Below are positions 15,805 through 24,591 of a stretch of DNA of 64,000 nt, piece by piece. The stretch lies in NCBI RefSeq assembly GCF_000517625.1, contig NZ_CP007055.1:1922001-1986000 (forward strand), read 5' to 3'. Under the pieces are notes generated by a model. That model was not told where the DNA came from. It ran no database searches and saw only the letters and a program-made list of their open reading frames with translations. The stretch comes from Halostagnicola larsenii XH-48. GTDB taxonomy: Archaea; Halobacteriota; Halobacteria; Halobacteriales; Natrialbaceae. The translations under genes and the position numbers were made by a program. Every line of letters starts with the position of its first letter. The stretch's first letter is position 1.

Positions 15805-18651
15805 TCAGTCGTCCGTCGGGAGGCCCCGAACCGACTCCTCGCCGATTTCCTCGAGGACGTGCTCGTGAAAGTTCTGCAACGCGGCGCTCTCGTCTTCGGC
15901 GAGGACGACATCGCTCGCAGAGAGGGTCGCGAGGCCGAACGCTCGAGGGGTGGGTGAGTCCAGCAACTGACGTTCGACGACCAGTTCACCGCCGTCGATC
16001 CGCGAAACGATGTCCTCGATTTCGTCGACGTTCAGTTTGTCCTCGAGGATCTCGCGGTAGGTCTCCTCGATCACGGCGAACTCCTCGAGACCTTCCGCGA
16101 AGCCAAGCAGCATCTCGCTCGAGACCTGCTGTTCGCTGGCCGATTTTTCGTAGCCCTTGTAGCGTTTGAGGATCATCAGCGCTCGCGTCGCGTTGATCCG
16201 GAAATATCGCTGGAGCAGGTCGGTCCCGGAGATGGCGCTTCGGAGGTCATCCCGGACCTGCTCGGCCTCGAGATCCGAGACGATTCCCTCGAGGTCGATC
16301 TTCCGGTTGAGCGGCATCGAGAGGACGAACCCGTTGTCGGCGACGGCGACGCGGACGTTCGCGGTCGCCTCCTGTGCACAGCGGTAGGCGAACAGCCGGG
16401 AGAGGCCGTCGTTGACCTTTCGACCGTAGTTCGAGTGGACGTAGTAGTGTCGCTCGTACTCCTCGCGGTCGCGTTCGACCTCGATGGTGAGTCGGTTCTC
16501 GGTGCTCACGCTCTCGGGGCCGGCGTACCGAAGTTGGTGGTCGAATAGCCGCGCGATGGCGCGAACGCAGTCGTCGCCCAGGGGAAACTCCCGGAGCCAC
16601 GCACGGACCCGCGGCGAACCGCCCTCGGCGTGGTGGGCGAGCAGCTCCCGCTGGAACGCGAGGATTTCACATCCCAGATCGTACGACAGGGGCAGGCGTT
16701 CGGAATACCACGAGGGGACGGTCGGGCGGGCGCTCGTCCGATCCGCGTAGACCTTCGAGCCGCGTCGGTACTGGTACTCGAAGTGATCGCCGCCGAGGAC
16801 GAACACGTCGCCTTTCTCCAACGTGTCGAGGTAGTTCTCGTCGAGTTGGCCGACCCACTCGTCGCTCGCTCTGGTGTGGACGTTGCAGGTAAAGGAATCG
16901 GGAATCGTCCCGATGTTGGTCATGTAGATGACTCGAGCGAGCCGCCCTCGCTTGCCGATCAGCGGTTCGCCGACGGGGAACTCCTCGTAGTGGTGCTCGC
17001 CGTCGGGCGGGTCGTTCTCGTCCCGCCAGATCTTCGCGTAGACGTTTCGGTCCTCCATCCCGGCGTAGTCGGCCGTCAGGTAGCTCATCAGGGACTCGTA
17101 CTCGCCCTCGGAGTAGTTCCGGTACGGGTAGGCTCGCTCGAGAATCGTCCGAATCTCGCGCTCGGGACGAATCTCGGCGATCGCCATCCCGTAGACGTGC
17201 TGGGCGGCGACGTCCTGGGCGTTCTCTGGGATCGAAACGGAGTCGACGAAGCCGTCTTTGGCCTTTTTCAACATTACCGCACACTCGAGGAGTTCGTCCC
17301 GATCCAGCGCGATCACGCGTCCGGTCACCGTCTGGCCGACGCGGTGGCCCGCCCGGCCGACCCGCTGGAGGAGCGCGGCGACGGATTTGGGCGACCCGAC
17401 CTGAACCACGAGGTCGACGTGGGGCATGTCGATCCCTAGCTCGAGGCTGGTCGAGGAGGTGACGACGTCCAGTTCGCCGTCCTTGAGCTTCCCTTCGACC
17501 TCCTGGCGGACCCCCTTCGAGAGACTGCCGTGGTGACAGCCGGAGTTGTCCTCGCCGTACTCGTCGAAGCGCTCGCGCAGGTTGTGGAGCACGCGCTCCG
17601 CGCCGGATCGCGTGTTCGTAAACACCAGCGTGTTCGTGTGCTCCTGAATGTGTTCGTGAAGCTGCTCGTAAAACCGGTCCTGCACGACGTCTCGAGACGT
17701 GTTGATCAGGTCGTCGGTCGGACACTCGAGGCGGAGGTCGAACTCGCGGGCGAATCGCGCGTCGACGATATCGTATGGTCTCGGCGTTCGCTCGCCGTCG
17801 GATGCTGGTTCCGGATCGCTAGTCGGTCCAGACTCGCCATCGGATGCCGATTCGCTATCGGCCTTCGCCGGAGCAGAACCGTCCGCCTCGTCGTAGCCGA
17901 CCAGAAACTCCGCGACGCGAGACAGCGGCTCGATTGTCGCCGAGCAGCCGATTCGGGTGATCTCCGTCTCGCTCATCGCCTCGAGGCGCTCTACGCTCAC
18001 CGAGAGATGCGTGCCGCGCTTGCTCCCCGCGAGCGAGTGGATCTCGTCGACGATGACGTACTCGACGGTCCGAAGCTTCTCGCGGAACTTCGGGGAGTTG
18101 AGCAAGATAGCGAGCGTCTCGGGCGTCGTATTCAGAATGTGGGGCGTCTCCTCGAGCATCTTCTGTCGCGCGCTCGAGTCCGTGTCGCCGTGGCGGATCG
18201 CGTGGCGGATCTCGCCCATCGAACCGCCGCGGTCCTCGACGATCCCCTCGATCCCCTCGAGCGGGACCTCGAGGTTCCGGTGGATGTCGTTTGCGAGGGA
18301 CTTCAGCGGCGAGATGTACAGGCAGTAGACGGAGTTCTCTAGCCCGTCCTCGATTTCCCGATCACGCTCGAAGAGTTCGTTGATGATCGCGGTAAAGGAG
18401 GCGAGCGTCTTGCCCGATCCGGTGGGCGCACAGATCAGCGTGTTCGTCCCCTTGTGGATCTTCGGGATCGCGCCCGCCTGCGGCGGCGTGAAGAACCCGT
18501 CGTTCTCGGGAACGTACTCGCCGAACGCCTCGAGCCACCACTCCTGGAGGGCCGGCTCGAGCAGGTCGAACACCTCCCGGTCGTCGATCTCGGCGCTCGA
18601 GGGATCGAACGGCAGGTGCTCGTCGTCGACGGGCAGCGCGCTCCCATCCAT
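15805..18651 (-). CDS. lhr: Lhr-type DEAD/DEAH-box helicase
   Basis: This large superfamily-2 helicase of 948 residues has the Walker A motif CAPTGSGKT, Walker B/DEVH-type VIVDEIHSL, SAT motif GCSATIEPL, a helicase-C domain with VFTNTRSGAERV, TSSTSLELGIDMPHVDLV and motif VI LLQRVGRAGHRVGQ. The C-terminal DEAD/H-associated Lhr domain follows. A Glu/Ser/Asp-rich insertion of about 45 residues sits near residue 300, as in haloarchaea. It likely acts in DNA repair as a 3'-5' translocase. I use ATG 18651; an earlier in-frame start at 18723 would lie upstream of a probable promoter. Confidence 0.9.
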   Translation of the reverse strand: MDGSALPVDDEHLPFDPSSAEIDDREVFDLLEPALQEWWLEAFGEYVPENDGFFTPPQAGAIPKIHKGTNTLICAPTGSGKTLASFTAIINELFERDREIEDGLENSVYCLYISPLKSLANDIHRNLEVPLEGIEGIVEDRGGSMGEIRHAIRHGDTDSSARQKMLEETPHILNTTPETLAILLNSPKFREKLRTVEYVIVDEIHSLAGSKRGTHLSVSVERLEAMSETEITRIGCSATIEPLSRVAEFLVGYDEADGSAPAKADSESASDGESGPTSDPEPASDGERTPRPYDIVDARFAREFDLRLECPTDDLINTSRDVVQDRFYEQLHEHIQEHTNTLVFTNTRSGAERVLHNLRERFDEYGEDNSGCHHGSLSKGVRQEVEGKLKDGELDVVTSSTSLELGIDMPHVDLVVQVGSPKSVAALLQRVGRAGHRVGQTVTGRVIALDRDELLECAVMLKKAKDGFVDSVSIPENAQDVAAQHVYGMAIAEIRPEREIRTILERAYPYRNYSEGEYESLMSYLTADYAGMEDRNVYAKIWRDENDPPDGEHHYEEFPVGEPLIGKRGRLARVIYMTNIGTIPDSFTCNVHTRASDEWVGQLDENYLDTLEKGDVFVLGGDHFEYQYRRGSKVYADRTSARPTVPSWYSERLPLSYDLGCEILAFQRELLAHHAEGGSPRVRAWLREFPLGDDCVRAIARLFDHQLRYAGPESVSTENRLTIEVERDREEYERHYYVHSNYGRKVNDGLSRLFAYRCAQEATANVRVAVADNGFVLSMPLNRKIDLEGIVSDLEAEQVRDDLRSAISGTDLLQRYFRINATRALMILKRYKGYEKSASEQQVSSEMLLGFAEGLEEFAVIEETYREILEDKLNVDEIEDIVSRIDGGELVVERQLLDSPTPRAFGLATLSASDVVLAEDESAALQNFHEHVLEEIGEESVRGLPTDD

Positions 18652-18703
18652 TGTACGCGTCTGCGGTCCGTGCGGGTAAGAGGGTTTGGCCACCGGACCG
18701 GAA

Positions 18704-19143
18704 GTGAAGTTCCTGTCCATCACGACCCTCTCTCGGGAGGAGTTTCAGCCGGCTGATCTCGCGACGATCTGTCGGTGTCGATGGCAGGTGGAGTTGCTGT
18801 TCCGCGAACTCAAGACACAGTACGGATTTGATGAGTTCGACACGACGAAGAAGCATCTCGTGGCGATTCTACTGTACGCACCGTTGCTGTCGTTGGTCGT
18901 GAGTCGTGGTTTGCTTGTCCGGTCGTCGAACACGCTGCTGAGTGGATCATGTTCCCGGCGGAAGGCTGGCGGCGACCTTCCGGTCGCGTCCAGATAACTC
19001 TCCGTGAACTGAGGGAATATCTCGCCTCCTCACCGCCACCACTGTTACAGCGACTGATCGAAGACGCCCAGAAGACCCACCAACAACGACCAGTCCTCCA
19101 GGAACAGCTCGTGACCACCATCCAACTGACTGTTGAGGCTTAG
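18704..19143 (+). pseudogene. Truncated, frameshifted IS4-type transposase
   Basis: Only the C-terminal third of an IS4/ISH8-like DDE transposase remains. The first part (18704 to about 18940) encodes LSREEFQPADLAT, then RCRWQVELLFRELKTQYGFD (the conserved Y/R-E signature region with the last catalytic Glu) and ILLYAPLLSLVVSR. Around 18920-18945 the frame shifts by one. The tail continues in another frame as MFPAEGW...LRELREYL...PPPLLQRLIEDAQKTHQQRP to the stop at 19141-19143. No N-terminal domain or terminal inverted repeat is seen, so it is immobile. It starts within 60 bp of the Lhr start codon. Confidence 0.85.
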
Positions 19144-19233
19144 CTAAAGACCAATCCATCAGCAATAATATTTGTTTGGATTATATAAAATCCCACCAAT
19201 TTATATAGATCATCACGTTGTAGACTATAATTT

Positions 19234-20226
19234 TTGAACACCGACGAACCACCGTTATGTGTGCGATTTACCCAACCCGCCGGCCTCGCAACCCGCGCAG
19301 CAATCGCGGTGGGTATCAGCGGGATAGTCCTCGCCAGCAGCCTTGCCGTCGTATTGGTTCTAGTTATCGCCCTTACGATGGCTATCTCTGCCTATCTATC
19401 AGACTTTCTCGAGCTCGCTCATATTCTTCCGCCTCGAGCGATATGGCCACTCATCTGGTTGGCCGCAGCTGTCGGTGGGATTGTCTGGTTCGCTCGAACC
19501 ATTAAACAGGCAATTCGGAACGAACGTACTGAGCTATTTGAAAGGACGACGCCCATTTCGGAAGTACCGGTAGATGAGCGGTCGACCATCCAGTCTGCAG
19601 TCGGTCGATTTTCGAGACAGGTCGATATCCACCAGCCAGCGGTTCGTATTGATCCAACAGAGACGCCACTCGCATTTACAATGTATCGTCCAGTTGACCC
19701 GCTCATTAGATCTGACCAGAGTAAGATACCGACAATCGTCATCTCGAGAGGTCTCCTCGACACACTCTCTCAGGGAGAACTTTCAGCCGTTCTCGCACAC
19801 GAAATCGCACATATTGGTAACGATGATTTGAGATTGTTAACTGCCGCGCTCGTCCCACTCATCGCTGCCGAGACACTCACAGAAGACGTCGGATACACAT
19901 CAAACATCTTCGAAGTCTGCGGCCATCTCCTCAGCTTCGTCGCACTGGTGGGTATCGGTGTGTTTTCTCGCGGCAGAGAGATGGCCGCTGACCGCGGCGC
20001 TGTTGCAATAACTGGCGATCCAGCTGCACTCGCAACAGCACTCGAAAAAATCGACGGTTCATCGCCAGCCAAACCGATTTCGGACCTTCGAGAGCACGTT
20101 CGATCGACGAATGCGATAAATATAGTGCCGACGCTTGGGACTGAGCCAGTAAAATCAGGCCTTCGTTCAACGCACCCGTCACTCGAGACCCGTATTATGC
20201 AACTTCGGTCGCTGGCAGCCGACTAA
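19234..20226 (+). CDS. M48-family (HtpX-like) membrane metalloprotease
   Basis: This 330-residue protein has two N-terminal hydrophobic segments (about residues 20-55 and 68-88) and a cytoplasmic zinc-protease domain. Its HEIAH motif (in SAVLAHEIAHIGNDD) and the downstream third-ligand region GREMAADRGAV mark an HtpX/STE24-like quality-control protease. The start is TTG at 19234 (TATA-like ATTTATATA about 28-35 nt before) or in-frame GTG at 19261 (second AT box at 19222-19231). Base composition is clearly AT-richer than its neighbours. It sits between a transposase remnant and an inverted-repeat element, so acquisition by transfer is likely. Confidence 0.85.
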   Translation: MNTDEPPLCVRFTQPAGLATRAAIAVGISGIVLASSLAVVLVLVIALTMAISAYLSDFLELAHILPPRAIWPLIWLAAAVGGIVWFARTIKQAIRNERTELFERTTPISEVPVDERSTIQSAVGRFSRQVDIHQPAVRIDPTETPLAFTMYRPVDPLIRSDQSKIPTIVISRGLLDTLSQGELSAVLAHEIAHIGNDDLRLLTAALVPLIAAETLTEDVGYTSNIFEVCGHLLSFVALVGIGVFSRGREMAADRGAVAITGDPAALATALEKIDGSSPAKPISDLREHVRSTNAINIVPTLGTEPVKSGLRSTHPSLETRIMQLRSLAAD

Positions 20227-20575
20227 TCCTACTTCCGTAGTTCCTTCTATGAGGGTGTCATAGAAGAGTTTACACATTTGCCGTATAGCGATCTCCGTGA
20301 AGAGCAGCGCCAGCCAATCACTCTTACACTGACCATGACAACTGTTTTCTATGACACCCTCTGTATCGCATCTGTGTTCGGTTCGACGATAACTGCGCTG
20401 GCCGCGAGCGATTCGACGAAAAAACCGAATCGCTAGCACGATCCATCTTCACGCCCGATCGGTCGTCGATATTTACGGTTTCGAGCCTCCTGCAACATTT
20501 TAATCGGATACGAACCGAGAGTGAGGAGATCCGACAGAACACAATCTTCAACGGACCGCCCGTCGAAGACCGACC
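20227..20575 (+). other. Gene-free spacer with inverted repeats before nnr
   Basis: No credible gene is seen in these 349 bases. They hold the 111-bp inverted-repeat element at 20251-20361 and a separate perfect 9-bp-stem hairpin AGCGATTCG...CGAATCGCT at 20407-20434 with an A-rich loop. An AT-rich box CATTTTAATC at about 20497-20506 may be the nnr promoter. Composition changes back to GC-rich at about 20510, which looks like the right border of the accessory islet. Confidence 0.6.
20251..20361. repeat. 111-bp element with 15-bp perfect terminal inverted repeats (MITE-like)
   Basis: The left end, GAGGGTGTCATAGAA (20251-20265), and right end, TTCTATGACACCCTC (20347-20361), are exact reverse complements. 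The left end is also part of a local hairpin TTCTATGA-GGGTG-TCATAGAA (20246-20266). The interior has no gene. Short elements with terminal repeats and no transposase are typical of MITEs mobilised by a related IS. I see no clear target-site duplication. It lies next to the AT-rich protease gene. Confidence 0.6.
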
Positions 20576-22036
20576 ATGATCACAGGCGAGCGAATGGCCG
20601 CCGTCGACGAGAACGCGGCGGCGCTTGGCGTCACGCAAAAACAGCTGATGGAGTCGAGCGGCAACGCCGTCGCGAGGGCGGTCCGGGACGCCGCGGAACC
20701 GGACTCGAGCGTCGCGATCGTCGCCGGGCGCGGGAACAACGGTGGCGACGCGTTTGTCGCCGCCCGGTTTCTCGAGAGCTACGACTGCACGACGATTCTG
20801 CTCGGCCGTCCGTCAGCGATCGGCACCGAAATCGCCCGAGAGAACTGGGACGCGCTCGAGAACACGGACGCGGACGTGCGAACGGTGACAGATTCGAGCG
20901 CGTTCGAACACCCCGACGCCGACGTGGTCGTCGACGCGATGCTCGGCACTGGAATCAGCGGCGACCTCCGGGAACCGGAGGCGACCGCCGCGCGGGCGAT
21001 CAACGACAGCGATGCGACCGTGATCGCGGTCGACGTTCCGTCCGGGTTCGACGCTGATGCGGGGACAGGTTCGGATCCCGGAGGCCGCGACGCGCTCGCC
21101 GACAACGGTGTCGAAGCCGACCGCGTGGTTACCTTCCACGACGAAAAGCCGGGGCTCGAGGAGCTTTCGGCCGACATCACCGTCGCGGACATCGGTATTC
21201 CGGCCGCTGCGGAGCGATACGCCGGTCCAGGTGACCTCCGCGTCGCGCGACCCGACGGGCGAACGGGACGGGCGTTCGTCATCGGCGGCGGCCCCTATAC
21301 CGGAGCCCCGGCGCTGGCCGCCCAGGCCGCCCTCCGGAGCGGGATGGAACTCTCGTTCGTCTCGGCCCCGGATGCGGTCGCGGGCGAAATCCAGTCCTAC
21401 GCGGAGGATCTGATCGTCCAGCCCTACGACGGCGACCGGCTGGTTCCGGAGCAGGTCGATGGCCTCGTCGAGACCGCAGAACGCCACGACGACGTGGTGA
21501 TCCTCGGCCCCGGACTCGGAACCGCCGACGAGACACTCGAGGCCGCGCGCCAGTTCCTCGAGTCCTATACCGGCCCGGCGGTGATCGACGCGGACGCGCT
21601 CGGAGTTGTCCCCGACCTCGAGACCGAGGCGACGCTGGTCTGTACGCCGAATCGCCGGGAACTGGCGCGAATGGGCGGCCCGGAAACGGACGATCTCGAG
21701 GCCGCGGCGGACGAACTCGAGGAATTCGCGGCGGACCTCGGACACGTCGTCCTCGCAAAGGGCGTCGACGACGTGGCGACCGACGGCGAACGGACTCGGA
21801 TTTGCCGAGCGGGGACGCCCGGCATGGCCGTCGGCGGAACGGGGGACCTCCTCGCGGGTATCGTCGCCGGCCTGCTCGAGCACGCGGGGCCGCTCGAGGC
21901 CGCGACGGCTGGCGCGTACGTCAACGGGCGAGCCGGCGAGATTCGGGCGGAACGGATGGGGCAGGGATTCCTCGCCTCCGACCTGCTCGAGGAGGTTCCA
22001 GTAGTGCTTTGGAGCGAGAACGACGAGGGCGAGTAA
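20576..22036 (+). CDS. nnr: Bifunctional NAD(P)H-hydrate epimerase/dehydratase
   Basis: This two-domain metabolite-repair enzyme of 486 residues converts damaged NADHX/NADPHX back to NAD(P)H. The N-terminal YjeF epimerase domain contains AGRGNNGGDAFVAARFL, DAMLGTGISGDL and VDVPSGFDAD. The C-terminal ADP/ATP-dependent dehydratase domain contains VIGGGPYTGAPALAAQAALRSG, ILGPGLGT, VIDADAL and the nucleotide-binding GMAVGGTGDLLAGIVAGLL. The length is normal. moaC follows after three bases, so the two are very likely co-transcribed. Confidence 0.93.
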   Translation: MITGERMAAVDENAAALGVTQKQLMESSGNAVARAVRDAAEPDSSVAIVAGRGNNGGDAFVAARFLESYDCTTILLGRPSAIGTEIARENWDALENTDADVRTVTDSSAFEHPDADVVVDAMLGTGISGDLREPEATAARAINDSDATVIAVDVPSGFDADAGTGSDPGGRDALADNGVEADRVVTFHDEKPGLEELSADITVADIGIPAAAERYAGPGDLRVARPDGRTGRAFVIGGGPYTGAPALAAQAALRSGMELSFVSAPDAVAGEIQSYAEDLIVQPYDGDRLVPEQVDGLVETAERHDDVVILGPGLGTADETLEAARQFLESYTGPAVIDADALGVVPDLETEATLVCTPNRRELARMGGPETDDLEAAADELEEFAADLGHVVLAKGVDDVATDGERTRICRAGTPGMAVGGTGDLLAGIVAGLLEHAGPLEAATAGAYVNGRAGEIRAERMGQGFLASDLLEEVPVVLWSENDEGE

Positions 22037-22039
22037 CGA

Positions 22040-22588
22040 ATGAGCGACGATCATCCGACGACCACGCCGGACGAGAACGGCGGGTCGAATACCGATTCCG
22101 ACGGCGACGCCGACCGGCTCACCCACACGACCGACGACGGCGACGTGCAGATGGTCGACGTCGGCGACAAGCCCGACACCAGTCGCCGCGCCGTCGCCGC
22201 GGGAGAGATTCGTCTCCAACCCTCGACGCTCGAGGCGATCCGCGACGACCGGATCGGCAAGGGCGACGTGCTCTCGACCGCCCGAATCGGCGCGATTCAG
22301 GCCGTCAAACACACCTGGGAGACGATCCCGATGTGCCACCAGATCCCGATCACGAACGTCGACACCGACTTTTCGCTCGAGAACGACCACGTGGCGCTCG
22401 AGGTCGCCGTCGAGACGACGGGGAAAACCGGCTGCGAGATGGAAGCGCTCGAGGGCGTCACGACCGGTCTCAACGTCGTCTGGGATATGGTCAAAGCCGT
22501 CGAGAAAGACGAGGATGGGCAGTATCCGGCGACAGGGATCGAGAACGTGCGAGTGCTCGAGAAGGAAAAGCGGCCAGCGTCGGAATAG
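22040..22588 (+). CDS. moaC: Cyclic pyranopterin monophosphate synthase MoaC
   Basis: MoaC converts 3',8-cyclo-7,8-dihydro-GTP into cPMP in molybdenum-cofactor synthesis. The 182-residue product has VQMVDVGDKPDTSRRAVA, the conserved Lys/His region QAVKHTWETIPMCHQIPI and EMEALEGVTTGLNVVWDMVKAVEKD near the C-terminus. An acidic N-terminal extension of about 30 residues precedes the family core, as is usual in halophiles. It is three bases after nnr. MoaA and MoeA are not in the window. Confidence 0.94.
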   Translation: MSDDHPTTTPDENGGSNTDSDGDADRLTHTTDDGDVQMVDVGDKPDTSRRAVAAGEIRLQPSTLEAIRDDRIGKGDVLSTARIGAIQAVKHTWETIPMCHQIPITNVDTDFSLENDHVALEVAVETTGKTGCEMEALEGVTTGLNVVWDMVKAVEKDEDGQYPATGIENVRVLEKEKRPASE

Positions 22589-22610
22589 CACGGAGAAACG
22601 AAGGGAACAG

Positions 22611-23630
22611 ATGACGCTTCAAACGCCGCTCTGTGACGCGCTCGGAATCGAATGGCCGATCGTTCAGGCACCCATCGGCAGTGCGACGAATCCCGAACTG
22701 GCCGCCGCCGTTTCGAACGCCGGCGGACTCGGCCATCTGGCGGTCACGTGGCGGGATCTCGAGGAGACGAGACGGGTGATCCATCAAACTCGCGAGCGGA
22801 CCGATAACCCGTTCGCAGTCAACCTCGCGCTCGATGACGCGACGACGATTCTCGAGACTGACGGTCATCTCGAAGTCATTCTCGACGAGGGCGTCGATGC
22901 CGTCTCCTTCTCGTTTGGCAGTGCTCGAGAGTACGTCGATCGCGTTCACGAAGCAGGCGCGATCGTTTTCCAGACTGTCGGGAGCGCAACGGCCGCACGG
23001 GAGGCGGTAACCGCCGGCGTCGATATCGTCGTCACACAGGGCATCGAAGCCGGGGGACACGTCCAAAGTGAGGTCGCAACGACGGTACTCGTGCCTCGAG
23101 TTGCGGATGCGGTGGGGGACGAAGTGCCGATCATTGCCGCAGGTGGGATCGGCGACGGGCGGGCTATTGCTGCCGTCCTCGGGCTCGGCGCTGACGGCGC
23201 GTGGCTCGGAACTCGATTCGTTGCAACCGAGGAGGCGACAGTTCACGACGACTACCAGCGGTTGCTCTGTGAGAGCGACGAAACCGACACCAGTCTGACG
23301 ACGCTGTTCGATAAGGGCTGGCCCGGAATGCCCCATCGCGTCCTGAAAAACGAAACGATCGAGCGGTGGGAACGAGCGGGACAACCTCCAACCGGCGAGC
23401 GGCCGGGAGAGCACGATGTCGTCGCGACCACCAACGCGGGGGAACCGATCGAACGATACGACGAGGTGCTTGCAACACCCGATGTAGACGGAGACGTTGA
23501 AGAGATGGCGCTTTTCGCCGGCCAGAGTGTCGGTCTTACTGACAACGTGCAACCTGCCGAAGCGGTCCTCGAGGAACTTGTCGCCGAAGCACGGGAAGCG
23601 ATGTCACAGCTCCCGAAGCGGAGAGAATAG
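22611..23630 (+). CDS. Nitronate monooxygenase-like FMN enzyme
   Basis: This 339-residue TIM-barrel protein belongs to the NMO/2-nitropropane dioxygenase family. It starts with a typical WPIVQAPIGSATNPELAAAVSNAGG, and has the QGIEAGGH catalytic-His motif and the phosphate-binding IIAAGGIGDGRAIAAVLGLGADG. Members oxidise nitronates or act as FMN enoyl reductases; the substrate here is unknown. It begins 22 bp after moaC on the same strand and may be the last gene of that operon. Codon use is slightly less GC-biased than in its neighbours. Confidence 0.87.
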   Translation: MTLQTPLCDALGIEWPIVQAPIGSATNPELAAAVSNAGGLGHLAVTWRDLEETRRVIHQTRERTDNPFAVNLALDDATTILETDGHLEVILDEGVDAVSFSFGSAREYVDRVHEAGAIVFQTVGSATAAREAVTAGVDIVVTQGIEAGGHVQSEVATTVLVPRVADAVGDEVPIIAAGGIGDGRAIAAVLGLGADGAWLGTRFVATEEATVHDDYQRLLCESDETDTSLTTLFDKGWPGMPHRVLKNETIERWERAGQPPTGERPGEHDVVATTNAGEPIERYDEVLATPDVDGDVEEMALFAGQSVGLTDNVQPAEAVLEELVAEAREAMSQLPKRRE

Positions 23631-23680
23631 CGGTACCGTTCAAAACTGATCGACAATTCGAACCAGGACGGCCATCGGGC

Positions 23681-24424
23681 TCAGAGATCCATCCCGCCGT
23701 TGACGTCGATCACTTCGCCCGTCACGTACGAGGAATCCTCGCTCGCGAGGAACCGGACGACGGCGGCGATGTCCTCGACTTCAGCGAGTCGTTCGAGGGG
23801 GACACTCGAGATGATCCGCTCGAGGACGTGTTCGGGAACCGTCTCGACCATATCGGTGGCCGTAAAGCCCGGCGCGACGCAGTTCGCGGTCGAACCGCCC
23901 TGCGCGAGCTCGAGCGCGATCGTTCGGGTGAAGCCGAACATGCCGCTCTTGGCGGCGGCGTAGTTCGCTTGCCCGAAGTTACCCTGCTTGCCGACGACGC
24001 TCGAGATGTTGATCAACCGGCCCTCCTCGGCGTTCCAGATGTCGTCGTAGAACGTCTGCGTGCAGTTGAACATCCCGCCGAGATTGACATCCATCACGCG
24101 ATCCCAGTCCGCTCGAGTCATTTCGGTGAACTGATGATCCGCGGTGATGCCGGCGTTGTTCACCAGCACGTCCGCCGGACCGAACGCCTTGAGACAGACC
24201 TCGCGCATGTGTTCGACGGCGTCGCGGTCGGAGACGTCGGCCTGGGCGGTGACCGCCGAACCGCCCGCCGATTCGATCGCGTCGACCGCGTCGTGGGCTG
24301 CCCCCTCCGACGAGCGATAGTTGATGACGACGTTCGCCCCCTCCTCTCCGAGGTACTCGGCGATCCCTCGACCGATGCCTCGAGCCGAGCCGGTGATGAC
24401 GCAGGTTCGCCCATCCATTGACAT
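23681..24424 (-). CDS. phaB: Acetoacetyl-CoA reductase (SDR)
   Basis: This 247-residue SDR reduces 3-ketoacyl-CoA to (R)-3-hydroxyacyl-CoA, the monomer for polyhydroxyalkanoate. Motifs are TGSARGIGRGIA, NNAGITAD, ISSVVGKQGNFGQANYAAAK (Ser and Tyr-Lys catalytic residues) and the end VTGEVIDVNGGMDL. The FabG/PhaB family is broad, but its place right after phaC supports PhaB. A strong TATA-like CTATATAAT (24448-24456) lies 25-33 nt before the ATG at 24424, so it has its own promoter as well as following phaC. Confidence 0.88.
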   Translation of the reverse strand: MSMDGRTCVITGSARGIGRGIAEYLGEEGANVVINYRSSEGAAHDAVDAIESAGGSAVTAQADVSDRDAVEHMREVCLKAFGPADVLVNNAGITADHQFTEMTRADWDRVMDVNLGGMFNCTQTFYDDIWNAEEGRLINISSVVGKQGNFGQANYAAAKSGMFGFTRTIALELAQGGSTANCVAPGFTATDMVETVPEHVLERIISSVPLERLAEVEDIAAVVRFLASEDSSYVTGEVIDVNGGMDL

Positions 24425-24591
24425 AGATGCCTAGACAATAGTCCGCATGCCCTATATAATGACGTACGGACTCTCAGTTATCCAGACGAAGGAGACCGTT
24501 AATAAGGCTCTTTGAACGGGCGAACAAAAGTAGCGATAACACCGAAACTATCGTCTGGTATCGCGAGGGTTCCGTTCCCGGTGGCGCGAAC

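Noticed and set aside
20179-20439. Minus-strand 86-codon frame crossing the inverted-repeat element
   Set aside because: It runs through both terminal repeats and the hairpin, and its product has no similarity I can recognise to a transposase.
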